Source of the DNA: Polytrichum commune
Lineage: Eukaryota; Streptophyta; Polytrichopsida; Polytrichales; Polytrichaceae
Length of the DNA: 64,000 nt
Direction of reading: 5' to 3'
NCBI GenBank assembly: GCA_950295325.1
Contig: OX485809.1
Span: 24,380,144 to 24,444,143 of the forward strand
Below, piece by piece: positions 1 to 11,818 of the stretch. Within the stretch, counting starts at the first letter, position 1. Every line of letters begins with the position of its first letter. A program made the position numbers and the translations under genes. Under the pieces are notes generated by a model. That model searched no databases and was not told the origin of the DNA. It was given only the letters and a program-made list of their open reading frames with translations.

Positions 1-1308
1 GAAGGTTTCTAGATCCATTGTAGATTATATGAATTTGAGCTCTTTGGTGACCAACTACAACATGCATTTTGAGATTTATTGTAGGGTTTACACCCGAGGT
101 CATATAAGTTGTTCCAAGTATAGTGTGCAAGAGTATCTTCAGAGAGTGCATTGTGCAATATCCTCATTTAAGCTTTGTGGTGGACACGCTTAAAGATAAG
201 GTGTGGAAAACCCTTGAAGACATTAAAATGGGTACCTCAAACGTAGAGAATGTACAATGTGGCCATCCACCATAATGATGAGGCCTTGGAAATATCAAAG
301 GCCATTGATGGGAGCTCCACACAACTCTATAACTAACATGCATCTTATTAAATGCATCGACGGCGTCATTAGCATTTGGGGGTACTTCTTGCAGGCCTAG
401 CCCTCCACATGATATACATATCTAGACCTTGGTTCTCGGGGCCACCAAGTAAATATTCAAAGTAATTGTCATTATGAGTACACACGTCTCCCCATTTCAC
501 ATGGAGTTCATAGTGCTTAGGTATTGTTGCATTATGAAAACTAATTGGGTATCTAAGATCTAGGTAAATGACAAGATCATTATGATCATCGAGAAATGTG
601 TTGTTGATCGATTTTAATTTTTTGTTGTTCAACCAACGGGCATAGTTTGGGTCTTTCTATGGTCGTTAAATGTTGACTAAAGTATCATCTATGAATTCTA
701 CACAACCATAGAACCCCAAATAGTGCATCAGTTGGTTCTTCCCTCTTGTAAGAGTTTGGCCAGTCTATCTCATACGCTAGGGCATCGTCGATGCAAGATG
801 TAAGAAAGACGTCATTGTCATTAAGGGCATTCTTGGCTCAATTTATGGTAAAGGCGTCATACATGCAATTGTGATCCTGCTTTAAGGAAACTAGATTTGA
901 AAGAATACGTTGTTGAGGTGTAAGCTTTTAGGGTTGACCTCTAGCAACTCCAGGCCCCTGCACGGTGCAAGCATGCACTGCAATAGCACGTACAACATCA
1001 AGACACAAATCATGCAACTCATCTATGGTCAAATTTGTAAGTGCCTTGAAATGAGGAGGAGTTCTATGCATGCTTCCTAAAGAATCTATGACACCCACTT
1101 GTGGATCTGCAAAGAGTTGTCTGCCCTCTACCGTTTTGTTGGCATTGAAGAATTCAAACGAGTTTGTTTGCAAACAACGATGTTTGCAAGAATAAAAGCA
1201 TCTTGGTCCCAACCTATGTCATTGTCGCTAGTGAGTAGAACTAGTTTGTTCAGATGAAGTGGAGTCCTCTAACGAACCGTCCATACTACCAACAATTAAG
1301 GAGCTCAT
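1..1308 (-). pseudogene. Decayed PIF/Harbinger (DDE_Tnp_4) transposase
   Basis: Read on the minus strand, the stretch from about 1308 down to the window edge follows the plant Harbinger transposase in order. It starts with an ATG at 1308 (MSSLIVGSMDGS). Next come SMHRTPPHFKALTNLTIDEL, LTPQQRILSNLVSLKQDHN with MYDAF, and ALNDNDVFLTSC. Then follow the first catalytic Asp in FYGCVEFIDDTLV, the segment LKSINNTFLDDHNDLVIYLD, and NDNYFEYLLGGPENQG with MYIMWR near 400. These match family blocks such as GFIDGTLVKI, SYHDVN and DDYFEYLLGDPGYQG. The frame is broken several times: stops lie after MDGSLEDSTSSEQTSSTH, after GVARGQP and after DAFTIN, and there is a frame shift around 690. The second catalytic Asp block reads SFHNATI, Asp to Asn. 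The C-terminal third (1-350) is strongly eroded; MHVSYRVVW and FEVP are still visible. I infer an inactive autonomous element. No accessory MYB-like ORF is seen. Confidence 0.85.
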
Positions 1309-2423
1309 TATAGTACAAAAGTGTGAAGATGACTCAAATAAACAAGAAAGAAGCTTGAACAAACACCCAAAGTACCATCATGGACAATGCTGATGAAGTG
1401 ATGCGGGGGATTTATATTATTGATGAGCAAAGGCCATTCATGATGAGCATGGCTTGGGAACAACCTGAATAATGACACAAAGCATACAAAACGGCTAGCA
1501 AGGTTGGTAACATTGGCATTGAAGTTGGCAACACATATGAGGTCGTGGGGATTTTATTAATGACATAGGGAACGCCTCTGAATTACGTGAGCCCATTGAA
1601 AAGAGGTGGGTCTAAAGCAAAGCTAGGGATTGTGACAAGCAATTAAATTTTCCATTGGCTCCTTGAAACATATAATTTCTCACAATGGGTCCCATACTAC
1701 TTATTTTCTTTGGTTCTCCATAAAATATGTTGTGGTTTCCCAATAAGAGCCACTTTCACTTTACAATAACGTTGAGGGCCCATGAATTGCACAATTAGAT
1801 TTCTATTTTCATGGTCTTTTGGTTTGTGTGTAAAGTGGCTCTAGATCACTTCATATTAGATTTTCAATTCATATATCATGATACATCTTTGATTTGTTGT
1901 CAACCTCAAATATTTTAGGGGTAAAAGTCTTCATCCGTCACGCATCCACGGAAACCAAGTAAGTAATAAATCTTTATAAATCAATCAATCAATCAACCTC
2001 AAAATTATTAAAATTTTCTACCTTTAGAATAGCAAATATAGGATGCAACCTTCGGCAATGATGGAGTTGAGCATTGTGTAGCCCTTAAGCACATATTATG
2101 TTAATATGGCCAACATGTTTGTGATGTCTAGATAAACCAACCCATTGGAAGGTGAAAACACACTATGCTATTTTGTACTCCAATGGGGTCCAATTACTTC
2201 GAACCAAGCTTCAACCTATGTGTCTTGTTGCCCCTCTTGAGTCTTGCCACAACAAAATGTGAGAATTCCACTACTCATGGGTTCTAATAAAGGTGCATTT
2301 TCCAATTTGCAACAAGAATAGAATGTTGATGTCATCAAGAGTTTATGGCACAATTAATTTCCTATGGACCAACTTTTCACCCTTCCAATTTGTAGTATAT
2401 GTTCTAAAAAGTGGATACTAAGG
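1309..2423. other. Intergenic, no gene seen
   Basis: AT-rich sequence upstream of the Harbinger transposase start. It may include the 5' flank and terminal repeat of that element, but I could not place a terminal inverted repeat. No exon-like ORF. Confidence 0.5.
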
Positions 2424-2749
2424 TTCAACTTCTCTAGCTTTCTAGGAGCTTGGGCAGAAAATAATTAATTTCAAAGGTGTCTAAATGTATGGGAAATCGA
2501 TTTGATTGATTGTCCAAAAAGAAAGAAATATCATTCAAAGAGTGCCTAAAATCACAAAATTGCCGTAGATGAAATTAGAAAAACCATCCATGAATTATAG
2601 AAATTACTTGGATGAATATCTAACTTATTCTAAATTACTTTTTGAATCTGCCAATTCTAGAATATTGTTTTTGGGGTTGCCTAACTTACTTTTGCACTTT
2701 AACTAATTATTGGGCAGAAAGGTGCCCAAGCTGCTAGAGAGCTATGGTA
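2424..2749 (+). mobile_element. MITE family 1, copy 1 (short form)
   Basis: Non-coding element of about 326 bp ended by an imperfect inverted repeat. The left arm contains AGCTTTCTAGGAGCTTGGGC and the right arm GCCCAAGCTGCTAGAGAGCT. Internal sequence is shared with the copies at 32229-32698 and 54949-55400, and this copy lacks the roughly 140-bp middle block they carry. The outermost base pairs of copies 2 and 3 are TACCGTA/TACGGTA, which fits a TA target duplication (Tc1/mariner style), but the class is an inference. Confidence 0.75.
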
Positions 2750-3525
2750 CATTACCCCAGATTATGACACCAAGGTAGATAACCCTTATTTGGTTACTTC
2801 CCTTATTAATATACATGTACATGAGTAGTATGTGATATAACGTAGCTTGAAGAATGGAAATACAAAAAACACAAGTTTGATAGAGATTGGATTGAGTGTT
2901 CCAAATATCAAAATCGACATTTAAGCATATTGAGACAAATCACTTGTCCAAAAGTAGTAAGGGATGTGCACTCGTGGGGTCAATATCATCAAACGACAAC
3001 AACAAGTTTGAATGTTTGTATTCCATGTTTGCCAATCCACCATATTTGTGTAGTTTTGCAATAGAGTGTACGTCATATTGGCAGTTAGAATTGTCCAGAT
3101 TCATGCATAAATCCAAACATACTTGAATCTTAGTTTTAAACCATTATGGACTCAATAGTTAACATCGTTGAAGGGATCGAAACCCTTTTTTTAGACATAA
3201 CAATCTTCACTTTGATAAGAACACATAGTATTTACATAAGCTCTCAAAAATATGAGGAAAAGTGGGCTACGGTTTTGATTGGGTTTGCTAACCATCTTGT
3301 ATTAATTGCATGTACCACGCTCTAGGAGAAGTGGTTTAGTTGTGGGAATAAGTAACCATTAAGACCCATCTAAGTTAGGTACCTACTTGGAAAATACACC
3401 CTTAGCCTACCATTCTTGAACCTCTTGGGAGTCTTTGCATGAGAGCTTGACCTCAAGGGAAGGACACCCGAGGACATCACCAACCATTCAAAGACACTTG
3501 ACGTCTTTACTACTCAAATTATACC
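2750..3525. other. Intergenic, no gene seen
   Basis: AT-rich sequence. The only recognisable piece is a relic of dispersed repeat B at about 3280-3350 (GGGTTTGCTAACCATCTTG and the following block), similar to 3845-3895 and 38195-38260. Confidence 0.4.
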
Positions 3526-3895
3526 ATGTGGTCCAAGCCTCACCAAGTGGCGCTCCATTTTCAAGCTAACGTAGACGCACCCAATTCCAACATAGCAAGA
3601 ATATGGACGCACAACTTTGAGTGGTATGTGGTTCGGTGTGGATCCAAAAAACGACACCAAAAAGATGTGTGCCTAAAAGAGTTTGAGTTACGTGCTCAAA
3701 ATACGCTAACTATTCTAGGTCCAATAGACAACATGATCTTGTGTTTTCGGGAGGGGGGGGGGGGAGGGGGGAATGATTACAACAAATCAATTTGATATAC
3801 GAAGTTCGAAAATCATGAGGCAATTGGCTGCAAGCATGATTTGGATTTGTTAATCATCTCGCACTAATTGTGTGTTTCAAATCCTATGAGAGTGG
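3526..3895 (+). repeat. Dispersed repeat B, best copy
   Basis: Decayed non-coding repeat recognised by shared blocks: a TTTGAGTGGTATGTGGTT block near 3615, a TTTGAGTTACGTGCTCAAAA block near 3680, and a CATCTCGCACTAATTGTGTG block near 3855. Related blocks recur at about 4235-4380, 16112-16235, 27690-27850, 38195-38260 and 38640-38710 (plus), and at 34660-34735, 41215-41290, 57255-57310 and 57660-57750 (minus). A G run of 12 lies at 3753-3764. Class unknown; no terminal repeats were found. Confidence 0.6.
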
Positions 3896-4404
3896 GCGTA
3901 AGAAAAAGAAAAAGAACTAATCTAGATAGCACATGTCTACCTTACCCAACCTTGAGAACCACAAAATAGGAAAATCCGCCATGGACAAGAGGATAAAGCC
4001 GAAAACATGCTCAAATTTGTTCTCCTCGGTCATGAGAAGAAGTGACACTAGGGTTCAAGCCTTGTGACACATTCTATGACAAATCAATTGAGCGATGAGA
4101 TTTCCACTAGAATTGTGATGCTTTGAGCCATTTTGTGGAGTTTCCATCAAATGAAATCATGGCCATCGTCCTTCCTTCCACCTTCCCAACAATCAACGCC
4201 CGTGAATGTTCACACCAAAGTAAGTGGGCCTATTTCGGTTGCTTATCTTAATCGAACACCTATATTTGAGTGACGGTATGTGGTTGGGTTGTGGATATAA
4301 ACGAACATAAAGTAACCATATGTTTGTATGAGATTTCATTACGTGCTCATATTTTAAGCTATTCTAAGGTCAATAGTTGATATAATTGAGGGGAAGGGAA
4401 AGGA

Positions 4405-4550
4405 CATAACATTATTCAGATCCATAAAAGTGTTATGTGGGACTGACATTATTTCACATAATATTTTCCAAATGTAGACGGAATACAGGAATATTCCATG
4501 TAATATTGTCAGTCCCACATAACATTGTTACGAATCTGAATAATGTTATG
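4405..4550. mobile_element. MITE family 2, copy 1
   Basis: Element of about 146 bp that is almost entirely one inverted repeat. The left arm starts CATAACATTATTCAGATCC and the right arm ends GAATCTGAATAATGTTATG; both arms also carry TTATGTGGGACTGACA in opposite orientation. It would fold into one long hairpin. The ends match those of the element at 29501-29641, although the centres differ. No clear target duplication was found. Confidence 0.8.
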
Positions 4551-5498
4551 GGCACGTGTACTCAGTTATAAGAAAATTAATATTTGGGTTTCCTTATAAA
4601 TAACATATGGCATTCTTAAATAAGTCATATAGTCTGTTAGAATGACCACAAAGACACATCGTGCGGTCACACGACCTATCAAAAATTTGATATTCCATCA
4701 CACATAGAAAGAGGAGCAAGGTATCAACTTTGTGTTAGAATCAGTACAGCTTGATCAACTTAGATGACAAGTTAGAGGCTGTGAGCCCAAAATGGTGCCC
4801 ACATGTGGTGATTAACTCTTCAAAACCAATTTTAGTTTGACTTTGAGGTGTTATGACTATTCACAAAACATAAAAAGAGTGAAGTGTGGTGTGGATTTAA
4901 GTTTAGGCATTAGAATGTGTTGTGTAGTTATTTCAAGGTTTGATTTCAATAAGAGGATGCCTTGATTATGTGAGTAAAGGGTAAGGTGAGGCAAGGTGAG
5001 CTCCGCGGGTTAAATGCCCACTTTTGGATCCACTTTGTTAGTTTAGGAAGAAGGAAGCTTGGTGGATGGGGATTAGTCCCTACTTTGGAGGAGAGGGTTA
5101 AAGGATTGTGATTGGAGGTGCTAATCCTCTCACCCTATCCTCACCTCTCTCTCCCTCTCTCCCTCTCTCCCTCTTTGCTACTTAAGGTGTTTTTTCTCTC
5201 ATTTGCCTCTCTCTCCATCAAGCGCTCTCAAGGGAGCAAGCTCTAAAGAGCTTGAGCCACGTGTGTGTGACATTAGTTTTTAGTGAAGTTAATTAGTTAA
5301 GCTCTCTCTCTCAAGGCCTCCCAAGTGAGGGAGCTCTAGAGCTTAAGTTTGCATGTAGTGATTAGGTGGTAGTTAGTTAAAGTAGTGTGTTAGATTAGCT
5401 CATGACTTAGAAGCAAAAGAAAGAAAAGAGAAGAAGAATTTAGAAGACCTTGATTAGTGGATGAGAGGGGTTGTATTAAGGGCAGCCAAGACTATAAG
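4551..5498. other. Intergenic, CT-rich tract
   Basis: No gene seen. 5143-5220 is a pyrimidine-rich microsatellite region (CTCTCTCC repeats). 5222-5345 carries two loosely related palindromic segments around AGCTCTAAAGAGCT and AGCTCTAGAGCT. Confidence 0.5.
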
Positions 5499-5760
5499 GT
5501 TAAGGAGTTGACTGCTAGAAGGTACTTCGGTTGGGGCCTAAAGCTAAGCAGCTGACTGCTGGAATGTAATTCGGCTGGGCTTAAAGCTAAGCAGCTGATT
5601 GCTAGAAGGTACTTCGGCCGGGGCCTAAAGCTAAGCAGCTGACTGCTGGAATGTAATTCGGTTGGGGCCTAAGGTTAAGGAGCGGACTGCTGGAAGGTAC
5701 TTCGGCTGGGCTTGAAGCTAAGCAGCTCAGCTGCTGGAATGTAATTCGGCTGGGCTTAAG
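5499..5760 (+). repeat. Higher-order minisatellite, six 43-44 bp units
   Basis: Six tandem units share the frame CTAAGCAGCTGACTGCT...TTCGG(C/T)TGGGGCCTAAAG. Two unit types alternate strictly: type A carries GAAGGTACTTCGG and type B carries GGAATGTAATTCGG, in the order A-B-A-B-A-B. The array therefore behaves as three copies of a dimer of about 87 bp. No ORF spans it. Confidence 0.9.
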
Positions 5761-8074
5761 TTAGTTCGTTAGATCTAATAAGTTAGGCTACTAAGGGGGT
5801 TGTAGTTAGGATAATCCCTTTTGGGATTGCTAGACCATACTAGATTCTTGCATGCCATCTTGGTTTTTAGGTAGAGTTGGATTTATTAGGAAAATAGAAG
5901 TGTGTGGGACTTTTAAAATGTGTTGATGGTTACCCATTGAGGCAAGTGTTTTTAAACACTCGTACTTTTTGGTTGGAATATATTACATGCACAATTAATG
6001 GAGACTGTGGAGGATCCTAGCAAGGACAAGATAAAGGAAGTAAAAATCAAGAAGTCTAGAGGGATCTCTTTAAGGGCATGTGTGGCCAAGGCCGCGGGTT
6101 AGACCCTTGAGAAATCGAATTCCACTACAAGCAACGATGCTCACAATAATAAAGCAAGTGAGTTAAGATGAAGTCAGTGCCTTGGACATGAGAGCCATAT
6201 AACAATTCACGTTATGGTATTAGGAATTGAGTGTGATTCTCAAAGCCATCACCCGGACTAGGACGCCTAAGGGTGGTGGGTTTGGCCTCATAGAGACTAT
6301 AGCCTATAGGTGACAATCTCTATGGTCCTTTTAACTAGTGTGTGGTCGATTTAACAATCCCCACAATATATACAAATTCAAATGAACTCCATAAATTATA
6401 AAGAATATGATAGTGACCTCACTTTGGATCTATTAATCATATTGTATAGATAAAGTGTTTTATTATTGTAGGAGAAGTGGGTTAATGTAAAAATGTAATT
6501 AGGTAAGATTTGTCTACATGAAATACAATAAATCTCATGATGCCAACCCAATCTTGCTCTCCACATTTCAAACAATATGCTATGCCATGAGGCTTTCCTG
6601 AATGGACCAAATGATGGTTAAGTGACATTATTTGTGTCCTTGTGGATGAAGAAGGGGCGGGGGGATGAATTACATAGTGTGCAATTTGCAAGCAACGAAT
6701 GTATGTTATCCTTATTGATATGTTGCTTAAAGTAAGATATATAATAAAACTAATTAGTACCCACAACATTTATATACATTTTATGAGCATCTCATGAAAA
6801 CGTGAATTGATAATGATACACTAGGTAGTAGATTACCGAAATGGTCTGAGTTATACAGCTACACATTTTGAAGGTGACATAGTTTGAAACCATAAAGAAG
6901 AACTAGAAAAACATGAATTTGTATGAAACAAAATAATGATCTATATATTATAAATCTCATTTTATGCGGACACATAAATCATCCATCAAAATTGTTGCAC
7001 ATATATATATAGAGAGAGAGAGCTGACTTTTCAAAACCTGTACAAAGTTTGAACTTCCTCTTTTCTGAGGTCAAACCCTTCAATTTCTTCCTTTTTGCAA
7101 TACAAGGGTGGGTGGGTGGGAACATCTTCAAGACTCTCTCTATACATGTTTCACGCCTTTTCCTATTTGATAGTATAGTACCACATTGCATAACAGAGTC
7201 ATTTGCCTAATGTCTCATAGTATGTGTTGTACTACACATATACACTTTGCATACCTAGTTTGCCTTGCAAGAATACATACCTTATTTGGATTTTTTGCTA
7301 TCATATGGTATTCATCTCCTCATGTATGATTTTAACTATCCCATGCTTTGGAAGCTAATTGCCAACCTTCTTGCCTCCTTATCAAGTACATCTAACTATA
7401 ACACCACATGTATGTTGTCCTTACTAAGGAGAAGTACCTAGTAACCTCAACCAATATCTGTGCATAAAATGTCATAATCACAATACATCATTGCATTGAC
7501 TGTGTGAAGGGCTTGCCTCACCTGTGCCCATGCAACCAACCAACAAACAATTGAGAATTAGTTACGTACACGAGGTAAATAACAGCAGGACCCAATTGTT
7601 ATCCATGTCACACACACTTAGTTCATTTCAAATGCACCAAAATATTCAACCTTCAACACTCATTGTAAAACAACATATGGATGTTGCCATGATTGGGTTA
7701 CTTCAAGTAGAAAACTCCTCTTGGTGATGAACCCTAGTTACTCTTACTTCAAGCATGTATCTATTACCCTAATGTGTATACCCAAAGCTTGCCACACCTC
7801 TCACTTGCGTGAATGGTAAAAAAAAGGTCCTTTTTAGGGTTAAGGGCTTATATTGTAGTACTTACGTATGGTAAGTTCTCGTAACCCTATTTTTACTTCA
7901 TTCATCTGTATCTCTGTTACATCCGTTCCATGGTAAGTATGACTTCTTTCCATGTGTGTAGACGTAGTATTATCAGAGTTTATATCATTTGTTTTACATA
8001 AGAGACCTTCGCTAGGTCTATTAATGTAAAAGTTTAAACTCGAATTTTTATGTAACATGGCATTAGTCAAGAAC

Positions 8075-8075
<1 letters not shown>
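5761..8075. other. Intergenic, no gene seen
   Basis: AT-rich sequence with short random ORFs only. A repeat-B-like tail lies near 6420-6480 and a short (TA)(GA) tract at 7003-7022. Confidence 0.5.

Positions 8076-8126
<51 letters not shown>
8076..8126 (+). repeat. (GA)n microsatellite
   Basis: Uninterrupted GA dinucleotide repeat of about 50 bases. Confidence 0.97.
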
Positions 8127-8128
<2 letters not shown>

Positions 8129-9379
8129 CCTTCTGCAATTTTCATTCAATTTGTTTTGTTCATGTGTGGCCCTCCATGACTCACATACATGACATTCTTG
8201 AGCACATTCTTGAGCAGTCGCCTATTTGCATCTTGCTACCTAATCTACCATGTGACTTCATAAATGGCTAAATATGGTTTGGATTAAAGTCAACACCAAG
8301 GTATAGTCAATGCTCACAACTACACCCTTGCCAACCAAAATGCTATACATGCACAAAGGGGGGTGACTCTTTCGGGAGGGTTGTATATCACGTGTAATCA
8401 AGGGGTATTTTGATGGCTCGGACTAATTAAATGAACCATTCAATTACCTAATTATTTAATTCGTGGTGTTTTAAGGGTTCATGTAATTGCTTACAAATTG
8501 TGAAGGGGGTATTTTCAACCTCTTAAATTATTATAATGAATTAAAGTAAACTAGAAAAGTGTAATGCAATTATTAAAGACAAACACGTTTCTAACATTTC
8601 GAGTGCCAAAACTAAGACTTCCTTGAACTCTACCGGCAAGCAAAGTTGCAATTTTTGTTTGCAAATCGAACCCTAGTAGATCTCAAGCACACAAAACCCG
8701 TGGTTGAGAATGATGATGGGGTGAAATTTCATCCATCCACCAACAAAACCCACATAAAGGCCAACTTTCATCCATCCATGATATGATGTTGTACATACCC
8801 TATTTAAAATTTCACCCAAACCCTTTATCCCACACGGTATATTATATATGTATATATACAAACTACCTTGGATGTGTTATATAGGACCTTAAATTATTTC
8901 AAACCCAAAATGACATATTTTATCCATCATATATTACATCTATTTTTTTATTTTTTTTCAAAATTCAAAGGTTCAATCCATAAAATACACCATTACAACC
9001 AAGAAAAACTTAAGTCACACCCCATGTTTACATGGCATATGTGGGCCATGTGGACCAATCATGACTTCTTCGTGCGGGCCCACAATTAGCATGTAAAATA
9101 TCCCACATGCGTAACATAGAATGCAGGCCATGGGAATATAACCATGGGATGATGGGAGCTCAGTTTGAATCTCAGGGACCTTTACGCAAGGTATGTAAAT
9201 TGTGCAGCCCCTGGATATATTCTCAGGGCCCAAAGAATGAACACACATTGCTTAGTAATCTTATGTGAACTCTTACATGCTAGAAAAAATTGATTGAATT
9301 CAAACACATGCATTGCATTACTAAGCCTATACTTCCATACTCCATTCCAAATGGAGGAGGTCCGTCAAGGCCAACACTT
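8127..9379. other. Intergenic, no gene seen
   Basis: AT-rich sequence; no exon-like ORF and no repeat recognised as shared with the rest of the window. Confidence 0.45.
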
Positions 9380-9445
9380 CTATCCCCATACTAGCTATTC
9401 CCATACTAGCTTTTATTCCCATACTAGCTTTTATTCCCATACTAG
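9380..9445 (+). repeat. Short tandem repeat, about 19 bp unit
   Basis: Four units of a CCCATACTAGC core separated by TATT or TTTTATT spacers; the last three units are 15-19 bp apart and nearly identical. Confidence 0.9.
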
Positions 9446-10389
9446 CGGCCCAATATTTCCGGCAACTTGCCACATGATGCCCGGTGCACGCCACCACATT
9501 CATCTTCACAAAGATTTAATATTAAATTCAAACTAGATCGACCCCATGATTCACTTTGAGGATGAAGCGAACATTGCCTAGAATAAGCCTTGCTAATTTT
9601 GCTAAGAGATGCCCACAATAAACCCCCAAAAAGAAGAAGCATTATGCACAAAAAAAATCACGGCCCCACAATGCAATAGCCTACACAACTGACTAATGTT
9701 AAGGTAGATGGGTCTTAAGTGGTTGGTTTTCTTAATTGGATCCCTACACATGCTTCAGTGAGGATCAAAGAGCAGACATTATAAAAACATGTGTTCAAAA
9801 GAGATTGAACTATGTCTTTGAATATTAATAACTACTCTACACTCAATATTGAACACAATCGGGATGACCTACATATCTAGTTAAGAAATCAACAAACATG
9901 CACTCCCAGCAACCATAACTAAATCACCAGGGGTCCAATCTTCAATATGGTGTTAACTAAATGCTTCATCATAGAGTCGCTAATGCAACACAAGTTGTTG
10001 TTGTTGTTGTTGTTGTTGTTTTTTGTTGGTTTTAATCTAATCGGTAGAAGTTGGAGAACATGAAAACCGAACCAAATAACACCCACACACCTAACGTCAA
10101 ATAGAGGGAAAGAGAAGAAGCAGTGAAGTCCAACCACACTAATTATGGAAAGGTGACATAAGGAGTGAACCTTAATAGTTGTCCCATCCATGCTCTTTGG
10201 GTGGGCTCTCATTAGCCTGAAACTATGGTGGACACAAAAGGGTTGAATGTGATGGGGTTGTTTTATTTTTATTTTTATTTGTTTTTATTCTAATAAGAAA
10301 AGAAAAAAAGTTCATGGGGATGAGCAGGTGCAAATGTCACCTCCTGAATTCATGGTTAGTGCTTGAGTTGCAAGTTGTAGGTGATGAGT
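9446..10389. other. Intergenic with (GTT)n
   Basis: No gene seen. A (GTT)n microsatellite of nine or ten units lies at 9990-10021. Confidence 0.6.
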
Positions 10390-10775
10390 GAATAGACTAG
10401 AGTAGAGGCACCTATAACCGATCAATAAAGAGGTTATGTGCCACATCTTGAGAAGTATAACAGGGTGCAAATTTTTCCCGTGTAGGAAGACAGAAATTAG
10501 GAGGATTTCAAGTTTTCCGGTGATTTTATTCCTTAAATTGAAATTTTTGAAATTTTTTTGAAATCAAAAGTTTGGTCCGAACCTATTACCAATATCTAGA
10601 GCATGCCGTAACCAATCGTTCCTCCTCGTTTTAGCACTCAAACCAGGACACGTGTCATGACATTATTGGTTCCGGCCTGGTCAAAATTCAATCCTAGCCT
10701 TATCGAAATTCCAGTACCGTATCAATTGCCGATGGGGTCCTGATTGGGATTAGGCATCTCTACTATATATCAATG
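10390..10775 (+). repeat. Dispersed repeat C, copy 1
   Basis: About 380 bp with clear similarity to 41945-42320. Shared blocks are GTGTAGGAAGACAGAAATTAG, AGAGCATGCCGTAACC, TGTCATGACA followed by ATTGGTTCCGGCCT, and ATTGCCGATG near the 3' end. Non-coding. In both places it lies beside a copy of repeat A in the same orientation. Class not determined. Confidence 0.75.
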
Positions 10776-10799
10776 CACTATTGCATTAAATCACTTTTG

Positions 10800-11390
10800 T
10801 GCAACGAATGGGGAGAACCGACCGCTAGTTATGAATGAACCGGTAGGGTTTGGGAATTAACCGGTTGAAGTGCGAGATTTTAGGGAACTTATCCATCATT
10901 CACTAGTAGAAAACTACTCAAAAAAGAACTACAATCATTTTCCCATTGCAGCTCTTTTGACCAGCATGCTCTGCACTTACTAAACGACTGCAAATTTCTT
11001 TTTGGGGTTAACAGCTGAATTTGAGGAATTTGGGGGCTTGCAATACACTATTGGAAAGGTCTTGAGAATACCTTTCCAACGATGTATTACATGTCCCCAA
11101 ATTCCTAAAATTGCAGTTGAAAACCAAAAAAAAAAGTCCTCAGTCATTTAGCAATTGCAAATCGGGTTGGTCAAAGGAATCGCAATGAAAAAATGGTTGC
11201 AGTTCTTATTCACATAGTTTTCCAGTGATTCTAAAGGAATATAAGGAATATACTCTCAAATCAACAAAAGAAACCCAAAAGATGTCAACATGAAGCCGAC
11301 TGGACTTGGAAACACTAGAATCTCGAACGATTATGCCCAAAAATCTCCTTGGACATTGCTTTTGTGCAACCTGCACTAGAAAAAAAATCT
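10800..11390 (+). repeat. Dispersed repeat A, copy split by a CACTA MITE
   Basis: Left part 10800-10900 carries GGGGAGAACCGACC and two AACCGG(T) motifs. Right part 11228-11390 carries GATGTCAACATGAAGCCG, TTGGAAACACTAGAATCTCG and ATTATGCCCAAAAATCTCC. These blocks recur at about 43565-43790, 53405-53870 and 55465-55625 (plus) and at 59400-59473 and 59820-60080 (minus), with partial copies at 30740-30850 (minus) and 41605-41910. The element at 10901-11227 was inserted into it. Non-coding; class unknown. Confidence 0.8.
10901..11227. mobile_element. CACTA-type MITE with ATT target duplication
   Basis: A 327-bp non-coding element that starts CACTAGTAGAAAACTA and ends TAGTTTTCCAGTG. Subterminal inverted similarity continues inward (AAGAACTACAATCATTTT on the left against AAGAACTGCAACCATTTT on the reverse right). 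Directly outside both ends stands ATT, the 3-bp duplication expected for CACTA/EnSpm elements. Inside is a further hairpin, GGAAAGGT against ACCTTTCC around 11055-11082. The related repeat A copy at 59820-60080 keeps the uninterrupted site. Confidence 0.9.
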
Positions 11391-11818
11391 TAGTCCTTTC
11401 CACCGTTAAATATTGGAATTTATACATTTATGACTCTTTGATCATAAATGTGTAAATAAATCAAATTTTGGTTGACAATTGTTTGAACTGAAATTTGCAA
11501 CCAAAAACCTTCAGTTGATAACATATTTTTAGTATTTTGATCTTTTGATCGGAAATTGAAGTGGACAACTTAAGTTCTTCTAGTGGCATATAACAATGTG
11601 AATAATACCATGAAAACTTACACCAAGTGCTTTTCATGAATATGTTCATGCAAAATATTTTAGTGTCAACGTGTGCATGCATAAGAGGCTCCCATCAATG
11701 AAAAGGTTCATTTCTTCACACTCTCGATCTTGGACTTGTTGACCTCTCTAGTGTGAAAGGGGCCAAGGGGTTTTAATGGATGACTATGGTAAACCCAACT
11801 TTGAAGATATACATCTAA
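11391..11818. other. Intergenic, no gene seen
   Basis: AT-rich. It begins with GCACTAG-like sequence directly after repeat A, as at 53884, suggesting more transposon-derived sequence. No ORF of note. Confidence 0.4.

Noticed and set aside
5499-5760. CRISPR array
   Set aside because: Repeat units abut without unique spacers, and the context is a plant nuclear genome.
4975-5800. LTR retrotransposon leader
   Set aside because: CT-rich tract and minisatellite suggested one, but no paired terminal repeats, primer-binding site or coding domains were found; no LTR or virus-derived element can be supported anywhere in the window.
10390-10775. Repeat C as a solo LTR
   Set aside because: No TG...CA ends with a 5-bp duplication could be placed; left as an unclassified dispersed repeat.
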